Positions 11,440 through 25,091 of a stretch of 64,000 nt of DNA are shown here, piece after piece (position 1 is the stretch's first letter; every line of letters begins with the position of its first letter). The translations under genes were made by a program, and so were the position numbers. The notes under the pieces are model-generated. The model was not told where the DNA came from and did no database searches. It saw only the letters and a program-made list of their open reading frames with translations. Source of the stretch: Rattus norvegicus (taxonomy: Eukaryota > Chordata > Mammalia > Rodentia > Muridae); assembly GCF_036323735.1 (NCBI RefSeq), contig NC_086032.1, positions 48,043,335-48,107,334 of the forward strand, in the 5' to 3' direction.

Positions 11440-14400
11440 GTGAATTTGGTTAGTTCCCAATAGGCGGCAGTAGTAATAAGTGGACTGTTCGGGATATAGA
11501 AAAATTTTCACGAATGGAATCAAAATTTCCAGGCAAATTCAGTGAGTTCCCAATTTGACATGCTTGTATGAGTTTGCTTTTCAATATCGAGCAACATATT
11601 AAGGAACGAAATCCAAGTATCATGGTGAATTGAATAGGTTCCCAATAGGATTCGCATGTAATAAGCGTGTTATTCAAGATAGAGCAACGTTTTAACGAAC
11701 TGAAACACTGTTTCTTTGTGAATTCAGTTAGTTCATAGTAGCCTGCTCTTGTAATATATGTACTTTTCAAGATTTATAAAAATTTGGTGAGCCGAATCTG
11801 AGTAACATGGTGAATTCGGTTAGTTCCCAATAGGCCGCAGTAGTAATAAGTGGACTGTTCGGGATATAGAAAAATTTTCACGAATGGAATCAAAATTTCC
11901 AGGCAAATTCAGTGAGTTCCCAATTTGACATGCTTGTATGAGTTTGCTTTTCAATATCGAGCAACATATTAAGGAACGAAATCCAAGTATCATGGTGAAT
12001 TGAATAGGTTCCCAATAGGATTCGCATGTAATAAGCTTGTTATTCAATATAGAGCAACGTTTTAACGAACTGAAGCACTGTTTCTTGGTGAATTCAGTTA
12101 GTTCCTAGTAGCCTGCTCTTGTAATATGTGTACTTTTAAAGATTTATAAAAATTTGGTGAGCCGAATCTGAGTAACATGGTGAATTTGGTTAGTTCCCAA
12201 TAGGCGGCAGTAGTAATAAGTGGACTGTTCGGGATATAGAAAAATTTTCACGAATGGATACAAAATTTCCAGGCAAATTCAGTGAGTTCCCAATTTGACA
12301 TGCTTGTATGAGTTTGCTTTTCAATATCGAGCAACATATTAAGGAACGGAATCCAAGTATCATGGTGAATTGAGTAGGTTCCCAATAGGATTCGCATGTA
12401 ATAAGCTGGATATTCAAGTTAGAGCAACGTTTAAACGAACTGAAACACTGTTTCTTTGTGAATTCAGTTAGTTCATAGTAGCCTGCTCTTGTAATATGTG
12501 TACTTTTCAAGATTTATAAAAATTTGGTGAGCCGAATCTGAGTAACATGGTGAATTCGGTTAGTTCCCAATAGGCCGCAGTAGTAATAAGTGGACTGTTC
12601 GGGATATAGAAAAATTTTCACGAATGGAATCAAAATTTCTAGGCGAATTCATTGAGTTCCCAATGGGCATGCTTGTACGAGTTTCCTTTTCATTATCGAG
12701 CAACATTTTAAGGAACGGACTCTAAGTATCATTGTGAATTGAATAGGTTCCCAATAGGATTCGCATGTAATAAGCTTGTTATTCAAGATAGAGCAACGTT
12801 TTAACGAACTGAAACACTGTTTTTTGGTGAATTCAGTTAGTTCCTAGTAGCCTGCTCTTGTAATATGTGTACATTTCAAGATTCATAAAATTTGGTGAGC
12901 CGAATCTGAGTAACATGGTGAATTCGGTTAGTTTCCAATAGGCCGCAGTAGTAATAAGTGGCCTGTTCGGGATATAGAAAAATTTTCACGAATGGAATCA
13001 AAATTTCTAGGCGAATTCAGTGAGTTCCAATGGGACATGCTTGTATGAGTTTGCTTTTCAAAATCGAGCAACATTTTAAGGAACGGAATCTAAGTATCAT
13101 GGTGAATTGAATAGGTTCCCAATAGGATTCGCATGTAATAAGCTTGTTACTCAAGATAGAGCAACGTTTTAACCAACTGAAACACTGTTTCTTTGTGAAT
13201 TCAGTTAGTTCCTAGAAGCCTGCTCTTGTAATATGTGTACTTTTAAAGATTTATAAAAATTTGGTGAGCCGAATCTGAGTAACATGGTGAACTCGGTTCC
13301 CAATAGGCCGCAGTAGTAATAAGTGGACTGTTCGGGATATAGAAAAATTTTACGAATGGAATCAAAATTTCTAGGCGAATTCAGTGAGTTCCCAATGGGA
13401 ATTGCTTGTATGAGTTTGCTTTTCAATATCGAGCAACATTTTAAGGAACGGAATCCAAGTATCATGGTGAATTGAGTAGGTTCGCAATAGGATTCGCATG
13501 TAATAAGCTTGTTACTCAAGATAGAGCAACATTTTAACGAACTGAAACACTGTTTCTTTGTGAATTCAGTTAGTTCCTAGTAGCCTGCTCTTGTAATATG
13601 TGTACTTTTAAAGATTTATAAAAATTTGGTGAGCCGAATCTGAGTAACATGGTGAATTCGGTTAGTTCCCAAAGGCCGCAGTAGTACTAAGTGGACTGTT
13701 CGGCATATAGAAAAATTTTCACGAATGGAATCAAAATTTCTAGGCGAATTCAGTTAGTTCCCAATGGGACATGCTTGTATGAGTTTGCATTTCATTATCG
13801 AGCAACATTTTCAGGAACGGACTCTAAGTATCATGGTCAATTGAGTCGGTTCCCAGTAGGATTCGCATGTAATAAGCTTGTTATTTAAGATAGAGCAACG
13901 TTTTAACGAACTGAAACACTGTTTCTTTGTGAATTCAGTTAGTTCCTAGTAGCCTGCTCTTGTAATATGTGTACTTTGAAAGATTTATAAAAATTTGGTG
14001 AGCCGAATCTGAGTAAATGGTGAATTCGGTTAGTTCCCAGTAGGCCGCAGTAGTAATAAGTGGACTGTTCGGGATATAGAATAATTTTCACGAATGGAAT
14101 CAAAATTTCGAGGCAAATTCAGTGAGTTCCCAATGGGACATGCTTGTATGAGTTTGCATTTCATTATCGAGCAATATTTTAAGGAACGGAATCCAAGTAT
14201 CATGGTGAATTGAGTAGGTTCCCAATAGGATTCGCATGTAAAAGCTTGTTATTCAAGATAGAGCAACGTTTTAACGAACTGAAACAGTGTTTCTTTGTGA
14301 ATTCAGTTAGTTCCTAGTAGCCTGCTCTTGTAATATGTGTACTTTTCAATATTTATAAAAATTTTGTGAGCCGAATCTGAGTATCATGGTGAACTCGGTT

Positions 14401-16968
14401 AGTTCCCAATAGGCCGCAGTAGTAATAAGTGGACTGTTTGGGATATAGAAAAATTTTCACGAATGGAATTAAAATTTCTAGGCGAATTCAGTGAGTTCCC
14501 AATGGGCATGCTTGTATGAGTTTGCTTTTCATTATCGAGCAACATTTTAAGAAACGAACTCTAAGTATCATGGTGAATTGAATAGGTTCCCAATAGGATT
14601 CGCATGTAATAAGCTTGTTATTCAATATAGAGCAACGTTTTAACGAACTGAAGCACTGTTTCTTGGTGAATTCAGTTAGTTCCTAGTAGCCTGCTCTTGT
14701 AATATGTGTACTTTTAAAGATTTATAAAAATTTGGTGAGCCGAATCTGAGTAACATGGTGAATTTGGTTAGTTCCCAATAGGCGGCAGTAGTAATAAGTG
14801 GACTGTTCGGGATATAGAAAAATTTTCACGAATGGAATCAAAATTTCCAGGCAAATTCAGTGAGTTCCCAATTTGACATGCTTGTATGAGTTTGCTTTTC
14901 AATATCGAGCAACATATTAAGGAACGAAATCCAAGTATCATGGTGAATTGAATAGGTTCCCAATAGGATTCGCATGTAATAAGCGTGTTATTCAAGATAG
15001 AGCAACGTTTTAACGAACTGAAACACTGTTTCTTTGTGAATTCAATTAGTTCATAGTAGCCTGCTCTTGTAATATATGTACTTTTCAAGATTTATAAAAA
15101 TTTGGTGAGCCGAATCTGAGTAACATGGTGAATTCGGTTAGTTCCCAATAGGCCGCAGTAGTAATAAGTGGACTGTTCGGGATATAGAAAAATTTTCACG
15201 AATGGAATCAAAATGTCTAGGCGAATTCAGTGAGTTCCCAATGGGACATGCTTGTATGAGATTGCTTTTCAATATCGAGCAACATTTTAAGGAACGGAAT
15301 CTAAGTATCATGGTGAATTGAATAGGTTCCCAATAGGATTCGCATGTAATAAGCTTGTTACTCAAGATAGAGCAACGTTTTAACCAACTGAAACACTGTT
15401 TCTTTGTGAATTCAGTTAGTTCCTAGTAGCCTGCTCTTGTAATATGTGTACTTTTAAAGATTTATAAAAATTTGGTGAGCCGAATCTGAGTAACATGGTG
15501 AACTCGGTTCCCAATAGGCCGCAGTAGTAATAAGTTGACTGTTCGGGATATAGAAAAATTTTCACGAATGGAATCAAAATTTCTAGGCGAATTCAGTGAG
15601 TTCCCAATGGGAATTGCTTGTATGAGTTTGCTTTTCAATATCGAGCAACATTTTAAGGAACGGAATCCAAGTATCATGGTGAATTGAGTAGGTTCGCAAT
15701 AGGATTCGCATGTAATAAGCTTGTTACTCAAGATAGAGCAACATTTTAACGAACTGAAACACTGTTTCTTTGTGAATTCAGTTAGTTCCTAGTAGCCTGC
15801 TCTTGTAATATGTGTACTTTTAAAGATTTATAAAAATTTGGTGAGCCGAATCTGAGTAACATGGTGAATTCGGTTAGTTCCCAAAGGCCGCAGTAGTACT
15901 AAGTGGACTGTTCGGATATAGAAAAATTTTCACGAATGGAATCAAAATTTCTAGGCGAATTCAGTGAGTTCCCAATGGGACATGCTTGTATGAGTTTGCA
16001 TTTCATTATCGAGCAACATTTTCAGGAACGGACTCTAAGTATCATGGTCAATTGAGTCGGTTCCCAATAGGATTCGCATGTAATAAGCTTGTTATTTAAG
16101 ATAGAGCAACGTTTTAACGAACTGAAACACTGTTTCTTTGTGAATTCAGTTAGTTCCTAGTAGCCTGCTCTTGTAATATGTGTACTTTGAAAGATTTATA
16201 AAAATTTGGTGAGCCGAATCTGAGTAAATGGTGAATTCGGTTAGTTCCCAGTAGGCCGCAGTAGTAATAAGTGGACTGTTCGGGATATAGAATAATTTTC
16301 ACGAATGGAATCAAAATTTCGAGGCAAATTCAGTGAGTTCCCAATGGGACATGCTTGTATGAGTTTGCATTTCATTATCGAGCAATATTTTAAGGAACGG
16401 AATCCAAGTATCATGGTGAATTGAGTAGGTTCCCAATAGGATTCGCATGTAAAAGCTTGTTATTCAAGATAGAGCAACGTTTTAACGAACTGAAACAGTG
16501 TTTCTTTGTGAATTCAGTTAGTTCCTAGTAGCCTGCTCTTGTAATATGTGTACTTTTCAATATTTATAAAAATTTGGTGAGCCGAATCTGAGTATCATGG
16601 TGAACTCGGTTAGTTCCCAATAGGCCGCAGTAGTAATAAGTGGACTGTTTGGGATATAGAAAAATTTTCACGAATGGAATTAAAATTTCTAGGCGAATTC
16701 AGTGAGTTCCCAATGGGCATGCTTGTATGAGTTTGCTTTTCATTATCGAGCAACATTTTAAGAAACGAACTCTAAGTATCATGGTGAATTGAATAGGTTC
16801 CCAATAGGATTCCCATGTAATAAGCTTGTTATTCAATATAGAGCAACGTTTTAACGAACTGAAGCACTGTTTCTTGGTGAATTCAGTTAGTTCCTAGTAG
16901 CCTGCTCTTGTAATATGTGTACTTTTAAAGATTTATAAAAATTTGGTGAGCCGAATCTGAGTAACATG
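11440..16968. repeat. Domain I HOR copy, standard 15-mer of 5,529 bp
   Basis: Starts are 11440 a, 11810 b, 12180 c, 12550 d, 12918 e, 13287 f, 13652 g, 14020 h, 14389 i, 14758 a, 15128 k, 15498 f, 15864 g, 16231 h and 16600 i. It belongs with the copies at 1 and 23,982 by shared markers: gaatggatac in c, ctagaagcc in e, and atggtcaattg in g. Private changes include a one-base deletion in monomer f at about 13,350 and attttgtgag at about 14,361. Confidence 0.92.
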
Positions 16969-19900
16969 GTGAATTTGGTTAGTTCCCAATAGGCGGCAGT
17001 AGTAATAAGTGGACTGTTCGGGATATAGAAAAATTTTCACGAATGGAATCAAAATTTCCAGGCAAATTCAGTGAGTTCCCAATTTGACATGCTTGTATGA
17101 GTTTGCTTTTCAATATCGAGCAACATATTAAGGAACGAAATCCAAGTATCATGGTGAATTGAATAGGTTCCCAATAGGATTCGCATGTAATAAGCGTGTT
17201 ATTCAAGATAGAGCAACGTTTTAACGAACTGAAACACTGTTTCTTTGTGAATTCAGTTAGTTCATAGTAGCCTGCTCTTGTAATATATGTACTTTTCAAG
17301 ATTTATAAAAATTTGGTGAGCCGAATCTGAGTAACATGGTGAATTCGGTTAGTTCCCAATAGGCCGCAGTAGTAATAAGTGGACTGTTCGGGATATAGAA
17401 AAATTTTCACGAATGGAATCAAAATTTCCAGGCAAATTCAGTGAGTTCCCAATTTGACATGCTTGTATGAGTTTGCTTTTCAATATCGAGCAACATATTA
17501 AGGAACGAAATCCAAGTATCATGGTGAATTGAATAGGTTCCCAATAGGATTCGCATGTAATAAGCTTGTTATTCAATATAGAGCAACGTTTTAACGAACT
17601 GAAGCACTGTTTCTTGGTGAATTCAGTTAGTTCCTAGTAGCCTGCTCTTGTAATATGTGTACTTTTAAAGATTTATAAAAATTTGGTGAGCCGAATCTGA
17701 GTAACATGGTGAATTTGGTTAGTTCCCAATAGGCGGCAGTAGTAATAAGTGGACTGTTCGGGATATAGAAAAATTTTCACGAATGGAATCAAAATTTCCA
17801 GGCAAATTCAGTGAGTTCCCAATTTGACATGCTTGTATGAGTTTGCTTTTCAATATCGAGCAACATATTAAGGAACGGAATCCAAGTATCATGGTGAATT
17901 GAGTAGGTTCCCAATAGGATTCGCATGTAATAAGCTTGATATTCAAGTTAGAGCAACGTTTAAACGAACTGAAACACTGTTTCTTTGTGAATTCAGTTAG
18001 TTCCTAGTAGCCTGCTCTTGTAATATGTGTACTTTTCAAGATTTATAAAAATTTGGTGAGCCGAATCTGAGTAACATGGTGAATTCGGTTAGTTCCCAAT
18101 AGGCCGCAGTAGTAATAAGTGGACTGTTCGGGATATAGAAAAATTTTCACGAATGGAATCAAAATTTCTAGGCGAATTCATTGAGTTCCCAATGGGCATG
18201 CTTGTACGAGTTTCCTTTTCATTATCGAGCAACATTTTAAGGAACGGACTCTAAGTATCATTGTGAATTGAATAGGTTCCCAATAGGATTCGCATGTAAT
18301 AAGTTGTTATTCAAGATAGAGCAACGTTTTAACGAACTGAAACACTGTTTTTTGGTGAATTCAGTTAGTTCCTAGTAGCCTGCTCTTGTAATATGTGTAC
18401 ATTTCAAGATTCATAAAATTTGGTGAGCCGAATCTGAGTAACATGGTGAATTCGGTTAGTTTCCAATAGGCCGCAGTAGTAATAAGTGGCCTGTTCGGGA
18501 TATAGAAAAATTTTCACGAATGGAATCAAAATTTCTAGGCGAATTCAGTGAGTTCCAATGGGACATGCTTGTATGAGTTTGCTTTTCAAAATCGAGCAAC
18601 ATTTTAAGGAACGGAATCTAAGTATCATGGTGAATTGAATAGGTTCCCAATAGGATTCGCATGTAATAAGCTTGTTACTCAAGATAGAGCAACGTTTTAA
18701 CCAACTGAAACACTGTTTCTTTGTGAATTCAGTTAGTTCCTAGTAGCCTGCTCTTGTAATATGTGTACTTTTAAAGATTTATAAAAATTTGGTGAGCCGA
18801 ATCTGAGTAACATGGTGAACTCGGTTCCCAATAGGCCGCAGTAGTAATAAGTGGACTGTTCGGGATATAGAAAAATTTTCACGAAGGAATCAAAATTTCT
18901 AGGCGAATTCAGTGAGTTCCCAATGGGAATTGCTTGTATGAGTTTGCTTTTCAATATCGAGCAACATTTTAAGGAACGGAATCCAAGTATCATGGTGAAT
19001 TGAGTAGGTTCGCAATAGGATTCGCATGTAATAAGCTTGTTACTCAAGATAGAGCAACATTTTAACGAACTGAAACACTGTTTCTTTGTGAATTCAGTTA
19101 GTTCCTAGTAGCCTGCTCTTGTAATATGTGTACTTTTAAAGATTTATAAAAATTTGGTGAGCCGAATCTGAGTAACATGGTGAATTCGGTTAGTTCCCAA
19201 AGGCCGCAGTAGTACTAAGTGGACTGTTCGGCATATAGAAAAATTTTCACGAATGGAATCAAAATTTCTAGGCGAATTCAGTGAGTTCCCAATGGGACAT
19301 GCTTGTATGAGTTTGCATTTCATTATCGAGCAACATTTTCAGGAACGGACTCTAAGTATCATGGTGAATTGAGTCGGTTCCCAATAGGATTCGCATGTAA
19401 TAAGCTTGTTATTTAAGATAGAGCAACGTTTTAACGAACTGAAACACTGTTTCTTTGTGAATTCAGTTAGTTCCTAGTAGCCTGCTCTTGTAATATGTGT
19501 ACTTTGAAAGATTTATAAAAATTTGGTGAGCCGAATCTGAGTAAATGGTGAATTCGGTTAGTTCCCAGTAGGCCGCAGTAGTAATAAGTGGACTGTTCGG
19601 GATATAGAATAATTTTCACGAATGGAATCAAAATTTCGAGGCAAATTCAGTGAGTTCCCAATGGGACATGCTTGTATGAGTTTGCATTTCATTATCGAGC
19701 AATATTTTAAGGAACGGAATCCAAGTATCATGGTGAATTGAGTAGGTTCCCAATAGGATTCGCATGTAAAAGCTTGTTATTCAAGATAGAGCAACGTTTT
19801 AACGAACTGAAACAGTGTTTCTTTGTGAATTCAGTTAGTTCCTAGTAGCCTGCTCTTGTAATATGTGTACTTTTCAATATTTATAAAAATTTGGTGAGCC

Positions 19901-22900
19901 GAATCTGAGTATCATGGTGAACTCGGTTAGTTCCCAATAGGCCGCAGTAGTAATAAGTGGACTGTTTGGGATATAGAAAAATTTTCACGAATGGAATTAA
20001 AATTTCTAGGCGAATTCAGTGAGTTCCCAATGGGCATGCTTGTATGAGTTTGCTTTTCATTATCGAGCAACATTTTAAGAAACGAACTCTAAGTATCATG
20101 GTGAATTGAATAGGTTCCCAATAGGATTCGCATGTAATAAGCTTGTTATTCAATATAGAGCAACGTTTTAACGAACTGAAGCACTGTTTCTTGGTGAATT
20201 CAGTTAGTTCCTAGTAGCCTGCTCTTGTAATATGTGTACTTTTAAAGATTTATAAAAATTTGGTGAGCCGAATCTGAGTAACATGGTGAATTTGGTTAGT
20301 TCCCAATAGGCGGCAGTAGTAATAAGTGGACTGTTCGGGATATAGAAAAATTTTCACGAATGGAATCAAAATTTCCAGGCAAATTCAGTGAGTTCCCAAT
20401 TTGACATGCTTGTATGAGTTTGCTTTTCAATATCGAGCAACATATTAAGGAACGAAATCCAAGTATCATGGTGAATTGAATAGGTTCCCAATAGGATTCG
20501 CATGTAATAAGCGTGTTATTCAAGATAGAGCAACGTTTTAACGAACTGAAACACTGTTTCTTTGTGAATTCAGTTAGTTCATAGTAGCCTGCTCTTGTAA
20601 TATATGTACTTTTCAAGATTTATAAAAATTTGGTGAGCCGAATCTGAGTAACATGGTGAATTCGGTTAGTTCCCAATAGGCCACAGTAGTAATAAGTGGA
20701 CTGTTCGGGATATAGAAAAATTTTCACGAATGGAATCAAAATGTCTAGGCGAATTCAGTGAGTTCCCAATGGGACATGCTTGTATTAGTTTGCTTTTCAA
20801 TATCGAGCAACATTTTAAGGAACGGAATCCTAGAATCATGGCGAATTGAGTAGGTTCCCAATAGGATTCACATGTAATAAGCTTGTTATTCAAGATAGAG
20901 CAACGTTTTAACGAACTGAAACACTGTTTGTTTGTGAATTCAGTTAGTTCCTAGTAGCCTGCTCTTGTAATATGTGTATATTAAAGATTTATAAAAGTTT
21001 GGTGAGCCGAATCTGAGTAACATGGTGAATTTGGTTAGTTCCCAATAGACCGCAGTAGTAATAAGTGGACTGTTCGGGATATAGAAAAATTTTCACGAAT
21101 GGAATCAAAATTTCTAGGCGAATTCAGTGAGTTCCCAATGGGAATTGCTTGTATGAGTTTGCTTTTCAATATCGAGCAACATTTTAAGGAACGGAATCCA
21201 AGTATCATGGTGAATTGAGTAGGTTCGCAGTAGGATTCGCATGTAATAAGCTTGTTACTCAAGATAGAGCAACATTTTAACGAACTGAAACACTGTTTCT
21301 TTGTGAATTCAGTTAGTTCCTAGTAGCCTGCTCTTGTAATATGTGTACTTTTAAAGATTTATAAAAATTTGGTGAGCCGAATCTGAGTAACATGGTGAAT
21401 TCGGTTAGTTCCCAAAGGCCGCAGTAGTACTAAGTGGACTGTTCGGCATATAGAAAAATTTTCACGAATGGAATCAAAATTTCTAGGCGAATTCAGTGAG
21501 TTCCCAATGGGACATGCTTGTATGAGTTTGCATTTCATTATCGAGCAACATTTTCAGGAACGGACTCTAAGTATCATGGTGAATTGAGTCGGTTCCCAAT
21601 AGGATTCGCATGTAATAAGCTTGTTATTTAAGATAGAGCAACGTTTTAACGAACTGAAACACTGTTTCTTGGTGAATTCAGTTAGTTCCTAGTAGCCTGC
21701 TCTTGTAATATGTGTACTTTTAAAGATTTATACAAATTTGGTGAGCCGAATCTGAGTAACATGGTGAATTTGGTTAGTTCCCAATAGGCGGCAGTAGTAA
21801 TAAGTGGACTGTTCGGGATATAGAAAAATTTTCACGAATGGAATCAAAATTTCCAGGCAAATTCAGTGAGTTCCCAATTTGACATGCTTGTATGAGTTTG
21901 CTTTTCAATATCGAGCAACATATTAAGGAACGAAATCCAAGTATCATGGTGAATTGAATAGGTTCCCAATAGGATTCGCATGTAATAAGCGTGTTATTCA
22001 AGATAGAGCAACGTTTTAACGAACTGAAACACTGTTTCTTTGTGAATTCAGTTAGTTCATAGTAGCCTGCTCTTGTAATATATGTACTTTTCAAGATTTA
22101 TAAAAATTTGGTGAGCCGAATCTGAGTAACATGGTGAATTCGGTTAGTTCCCTATAGGCCGCAGTAGTAATAAGTGGACTGTTCGGGATATAGAAAAATT
22201 TTCACGAATGGAATCAAAATTTCCAGGCAAATTCAGTGAGTTCCCAATTTGACATGCTTGTATGAGTTTGCTTTTCAATATCGAGCAACATATTAAGGAA
22301 CGAAATCCAAGTATCATGGTGAATTGAATAGGTTCCCAATAGGATTCGCATGTAATAAGCTTGTTATTCAATATAGAGCAACGTTTTAACGAACTGAAGC
22401 ACTGTTTCTTGGTGAATTCAGTTAGTTCCTAGTAGCCTGCTCTTGTAATATGTGTACTTTTAAAGATTTATAAAAATTTGGTGAGCCGAATCTGAGTAAC
22501 ATGGTGAATTTGGTTAGTTCCCAATAGGCGGCAGTAGTAATAAGTGGACTGTTCGGGATATAGAAAAATTTTCACGAATGGAATCAAAATTTCCAGGCAA
22601 ATTCAGTGAGTTCCCAATTTGACATGCTTGTATGAGTTTGCTTTTCAATATCGAGCAACATATTAAGGAACGAAATCCAAGTATCATGGTGAATTGAATA
22701 GGTTCCCAATAGGATTCGCATGTAATAAGCGTGTTATTCAAGATAGAGCAACGTTTTAACGAACTGAAACACTGTTGCTTTGTGAATTCAGTTAGTTCAT
22801 AGTAGCCTGCTCTTGTAATATATGTACTTTTCAAGATTTATAAAAATTTGGTGAGCCGAATCTGAGTAACATGGTGAATTCGGTTAGTTCCCAATAGGCC

Positions 22901-23981
22901 GCAGTAGTAATAAGTGGACTGTTCGGGATATAGAAAAATTTTCACGAATGGAATCAAAATGTCTAGGCGAATTCAGTGAGTTCCCAATGGGACATGCTTG
23001 TATGAGTTTGCTTTTCAATATCGAGCAACATTTTAAGGAACGGAATCCTAGAATCATGGCGAATTGAGTAGGTTCCCAATAGGATTCACATGTAATAAGC
23101 TTGTTATTCAAGATAGAGCAACGTTTTAACGAACTGAAACACTGTTTGTTTGTGAATTCAGTTAGTTCCTAGTAGCCTGCTCTTGTAATATGTGTACTTT
23201 AAAGATTTATAAAAGTTTGGTGAGCCGAATCTGAGTAACATGGTGAATTTGGTTAGTTCCCAATAGACCGCAGTAGTAATAAGTGGACTGTTCGGGATAT
23301 AGAAAAATTTTCACGAATGGAATCAAAATTTCTAGGCGAATTCAGTGAGTTCCCAATGGGAATTGCTTGTATGAGTTTGCTTTTCAATATCGAGCAACAT
23401 TTTAAGGAACGGAATCCAAGTATCATGGTGAATTGAGTAGGTTCGCAGTAGGATTCGCATGTAATAAGCTTGTTACTCAAGATAGAGCAACATTTTAACG
23501 AACTGAAACACTGTTTCTTTGTGAATTCAGTTAGTTCCTAGTAGCCTGCTCTTGTAATATGTGTACTTTTAAAGATTTATAAAAATTTGGTGAGCCGAAT
23601 CTGAGTAACATGGTGAATTCGGTTAGTTCCCAAAGGCCGCAGTAGTAATAAGTGGACTGTTCGGCATATAGAAAAATTTTCACGAATGGAATCAAAATTT
23701 CTAGGCGAATTCAGTGAGTTCCCAATGGGACATGCTTGTATGAGTTTGCATTTCATTATCGAGCAACATTTTCAGGAACGGACTCTAAGTATCATGGTGA
23801 ATTGAGTCGGTTCCCAATAGGATTCGCATGTAATAAGCTTGTTATTTAAGATAGAGCAACGTTTTAACGAACTGAAACACTGTTTCTTGGTGAATTCAGT
23901 TAGTTCCTAGTAGCCTGCTCTTGTAATATGTGTACTTTTAAAGATTTATACAAATTTGGTGAGCCGAATCTGAGTAACATG
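16969..23981. repeat. Domain I HOR copy, expanded 19-mer of 7,013 bp
   Basis: Starts are 16969 a, 17339 b, 17709 c, 18079 d, 18446 e, 18815 f, 19180 g, 19548 h, 19917 i, 20286 a, 20656 k variant, 21025 f variant, 21395 g with i-type tail, 21764 a, 22134 b, 22504 a, 22874 k variant, 23243 f variant and 23613 g with i-type tail. The 9-mer half is standard. The 6-mer half is replaced by a short a-k-f-g block that was duplicated together with the following a-b. The k variant carries domain II-like features (agaatcatggcg and ttataaaagtttgg). Monomer c here shares gaatggaatc and cttgatattc with the copy at 29,512. Confidence 0.9.
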
Positions 23982-24351
23982 GTGAATTTGGTTAGTTCCC
24001 AATAGGCGGCAGTAGTAATAAGTGGACTGTTCGGGATATAGAAAAATTTTCACGAATGGAATCAAAATTTCCAGGCAAATTCAGTGAGTTCCCAATTTGA
24101 CATGCTTGTATGAGTTTGCTTTTCAATATCGAGCAACATATTAAGGAACGAAATCCAAGTATCATGGTGAATTGAATAGGTTCCCAATAGGATTCGCATG
24201 TAATAAGCGTGTTATTCAAGATAGAGCAACGTTTTATCGAACTGAAACACTGTTTCTTTGTGAATTCAGTTAGTTCATAGTAGCCTGCTCTTGTAATATA
24301 TGTACTTTTCAAGATTTATAAAAATTTGGTGAGCCGAATCTGAGTATCATG
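23982..24351. repeat. Monomer type a (first), reference HOR
   Basis: The type is 370 bp. Marks are gaatttgg and ggcggcag in unit A, ccaggcaaattc with aatttgacatg and acatattaagg in unit B, aagcgtg in unit C, and ttcatagtag with atatatgtac in unit D. Types b and c share its unit B. Confidence 0.88.
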
Positions 24352-24721
24352 GTGAATTCGGTTAGTTCCCAATAGGCCGCAGTAGTAATAAGTGGACTGT
24401 TCGGGATATAGAAAAATTTTCACGAATGGAATCAAAATTTCCAGGCAAATTCAGTGAGTTCCCAATTTGACATGCTTGTATGAGTTTGCTTTTCAATATC
24501 GAGCAACATATTAAGGAACGAAATCCAAGTATCATGGTGAATTGAATAGGTTCCCAATAGGATTCGCATGTAATAAGCTTGTTATTCAATATAGAGCAAC
24601 GTTTTAACGAACTGAAGCACTGTTTCTTGGTGAATTCAGTTAGTTCCTAGTAGCCTGCTCTTGTAATATGTGTACTTTTAAAGATTTATAAAAATTTGGT
24701 GAGCCGAATCTGAGTAACATG
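24352..24721. repeat. Monomer type b, reference HOR
   Basis: The type is 370 bp. Unit A is consensus-like (gaattcgg, ggccgcag). Unit B is the aatttgacatg form. Units C and D carry attcaatatag, gaagcactg and ttcttggtg, which are shared with type i. Confidence 0.88.
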
Positions 24722-25091
24722 GTGAATTTGGTTAGTTCCCAATAGGCGGCAGTAGTAATAAGTGGACTGTTCGGGATATAGAAAAATTTTCACGAATGGA
24801 TACAAAATTTCCAGGCAAATTAGGTGAGTTCCCAATTTGACATGCTTGTATGAGTTTGCTTTTCAATATCGAGCAACATATTAAGGAACGGAATCCAAGT
24901 ATCATGGTGAATTGAGTAGGTTCCCAATAGGATTCGCATGTAATAAGCATGATATTCAAGTTAGAGCAACGTTTAAACGAACTGAAACACTGTTTCTTTG
25001 TGAATTCAGTTAGTTCCTAGTAGCCTGCTCTTGTAATATGTGTACTTTTCAAGATTTATAAAAATTTGGTGAGCCGAATCTGAGTAACATG
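24722..25091. repeat. Monomer type c, reference HOR
   Basis: The type is 370 bp. It has the type a unit A, the aatttgacatg unit B followed by ggaacggaatcc, and gatattcaagttag with gtttaaacg in unit C. Two alleles exist between HOR copies, gaatggatac (here and at 389, 7,020, 12,180) and gaatggaatc (17,709 and 30,252). Confidence 0.88.

Larger units (their letters stand above)
20286..24721. repeat. Tandem duplication of a 6-monomer block a-k-f-g-a-b (2,218 bp)
   Basis: Monomers at 20286, 20656, 21025, 21395, 21764 and 22134 repeat at 22504, 22874, 23243, 23613, 23982 and 24352 with an exact offset of 2,218 bp. Private marks repeat too: aatcctagaatc in k, gttcgcagtagg and aatagaccgc in f, and atacaaatttgg at the end of g. 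Small later changes (for example gtagtactaag against gtagtaataag in g, and ctgttgctttg at about 22,775) show the copies have begun to diverge. Confidence 0.9.
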
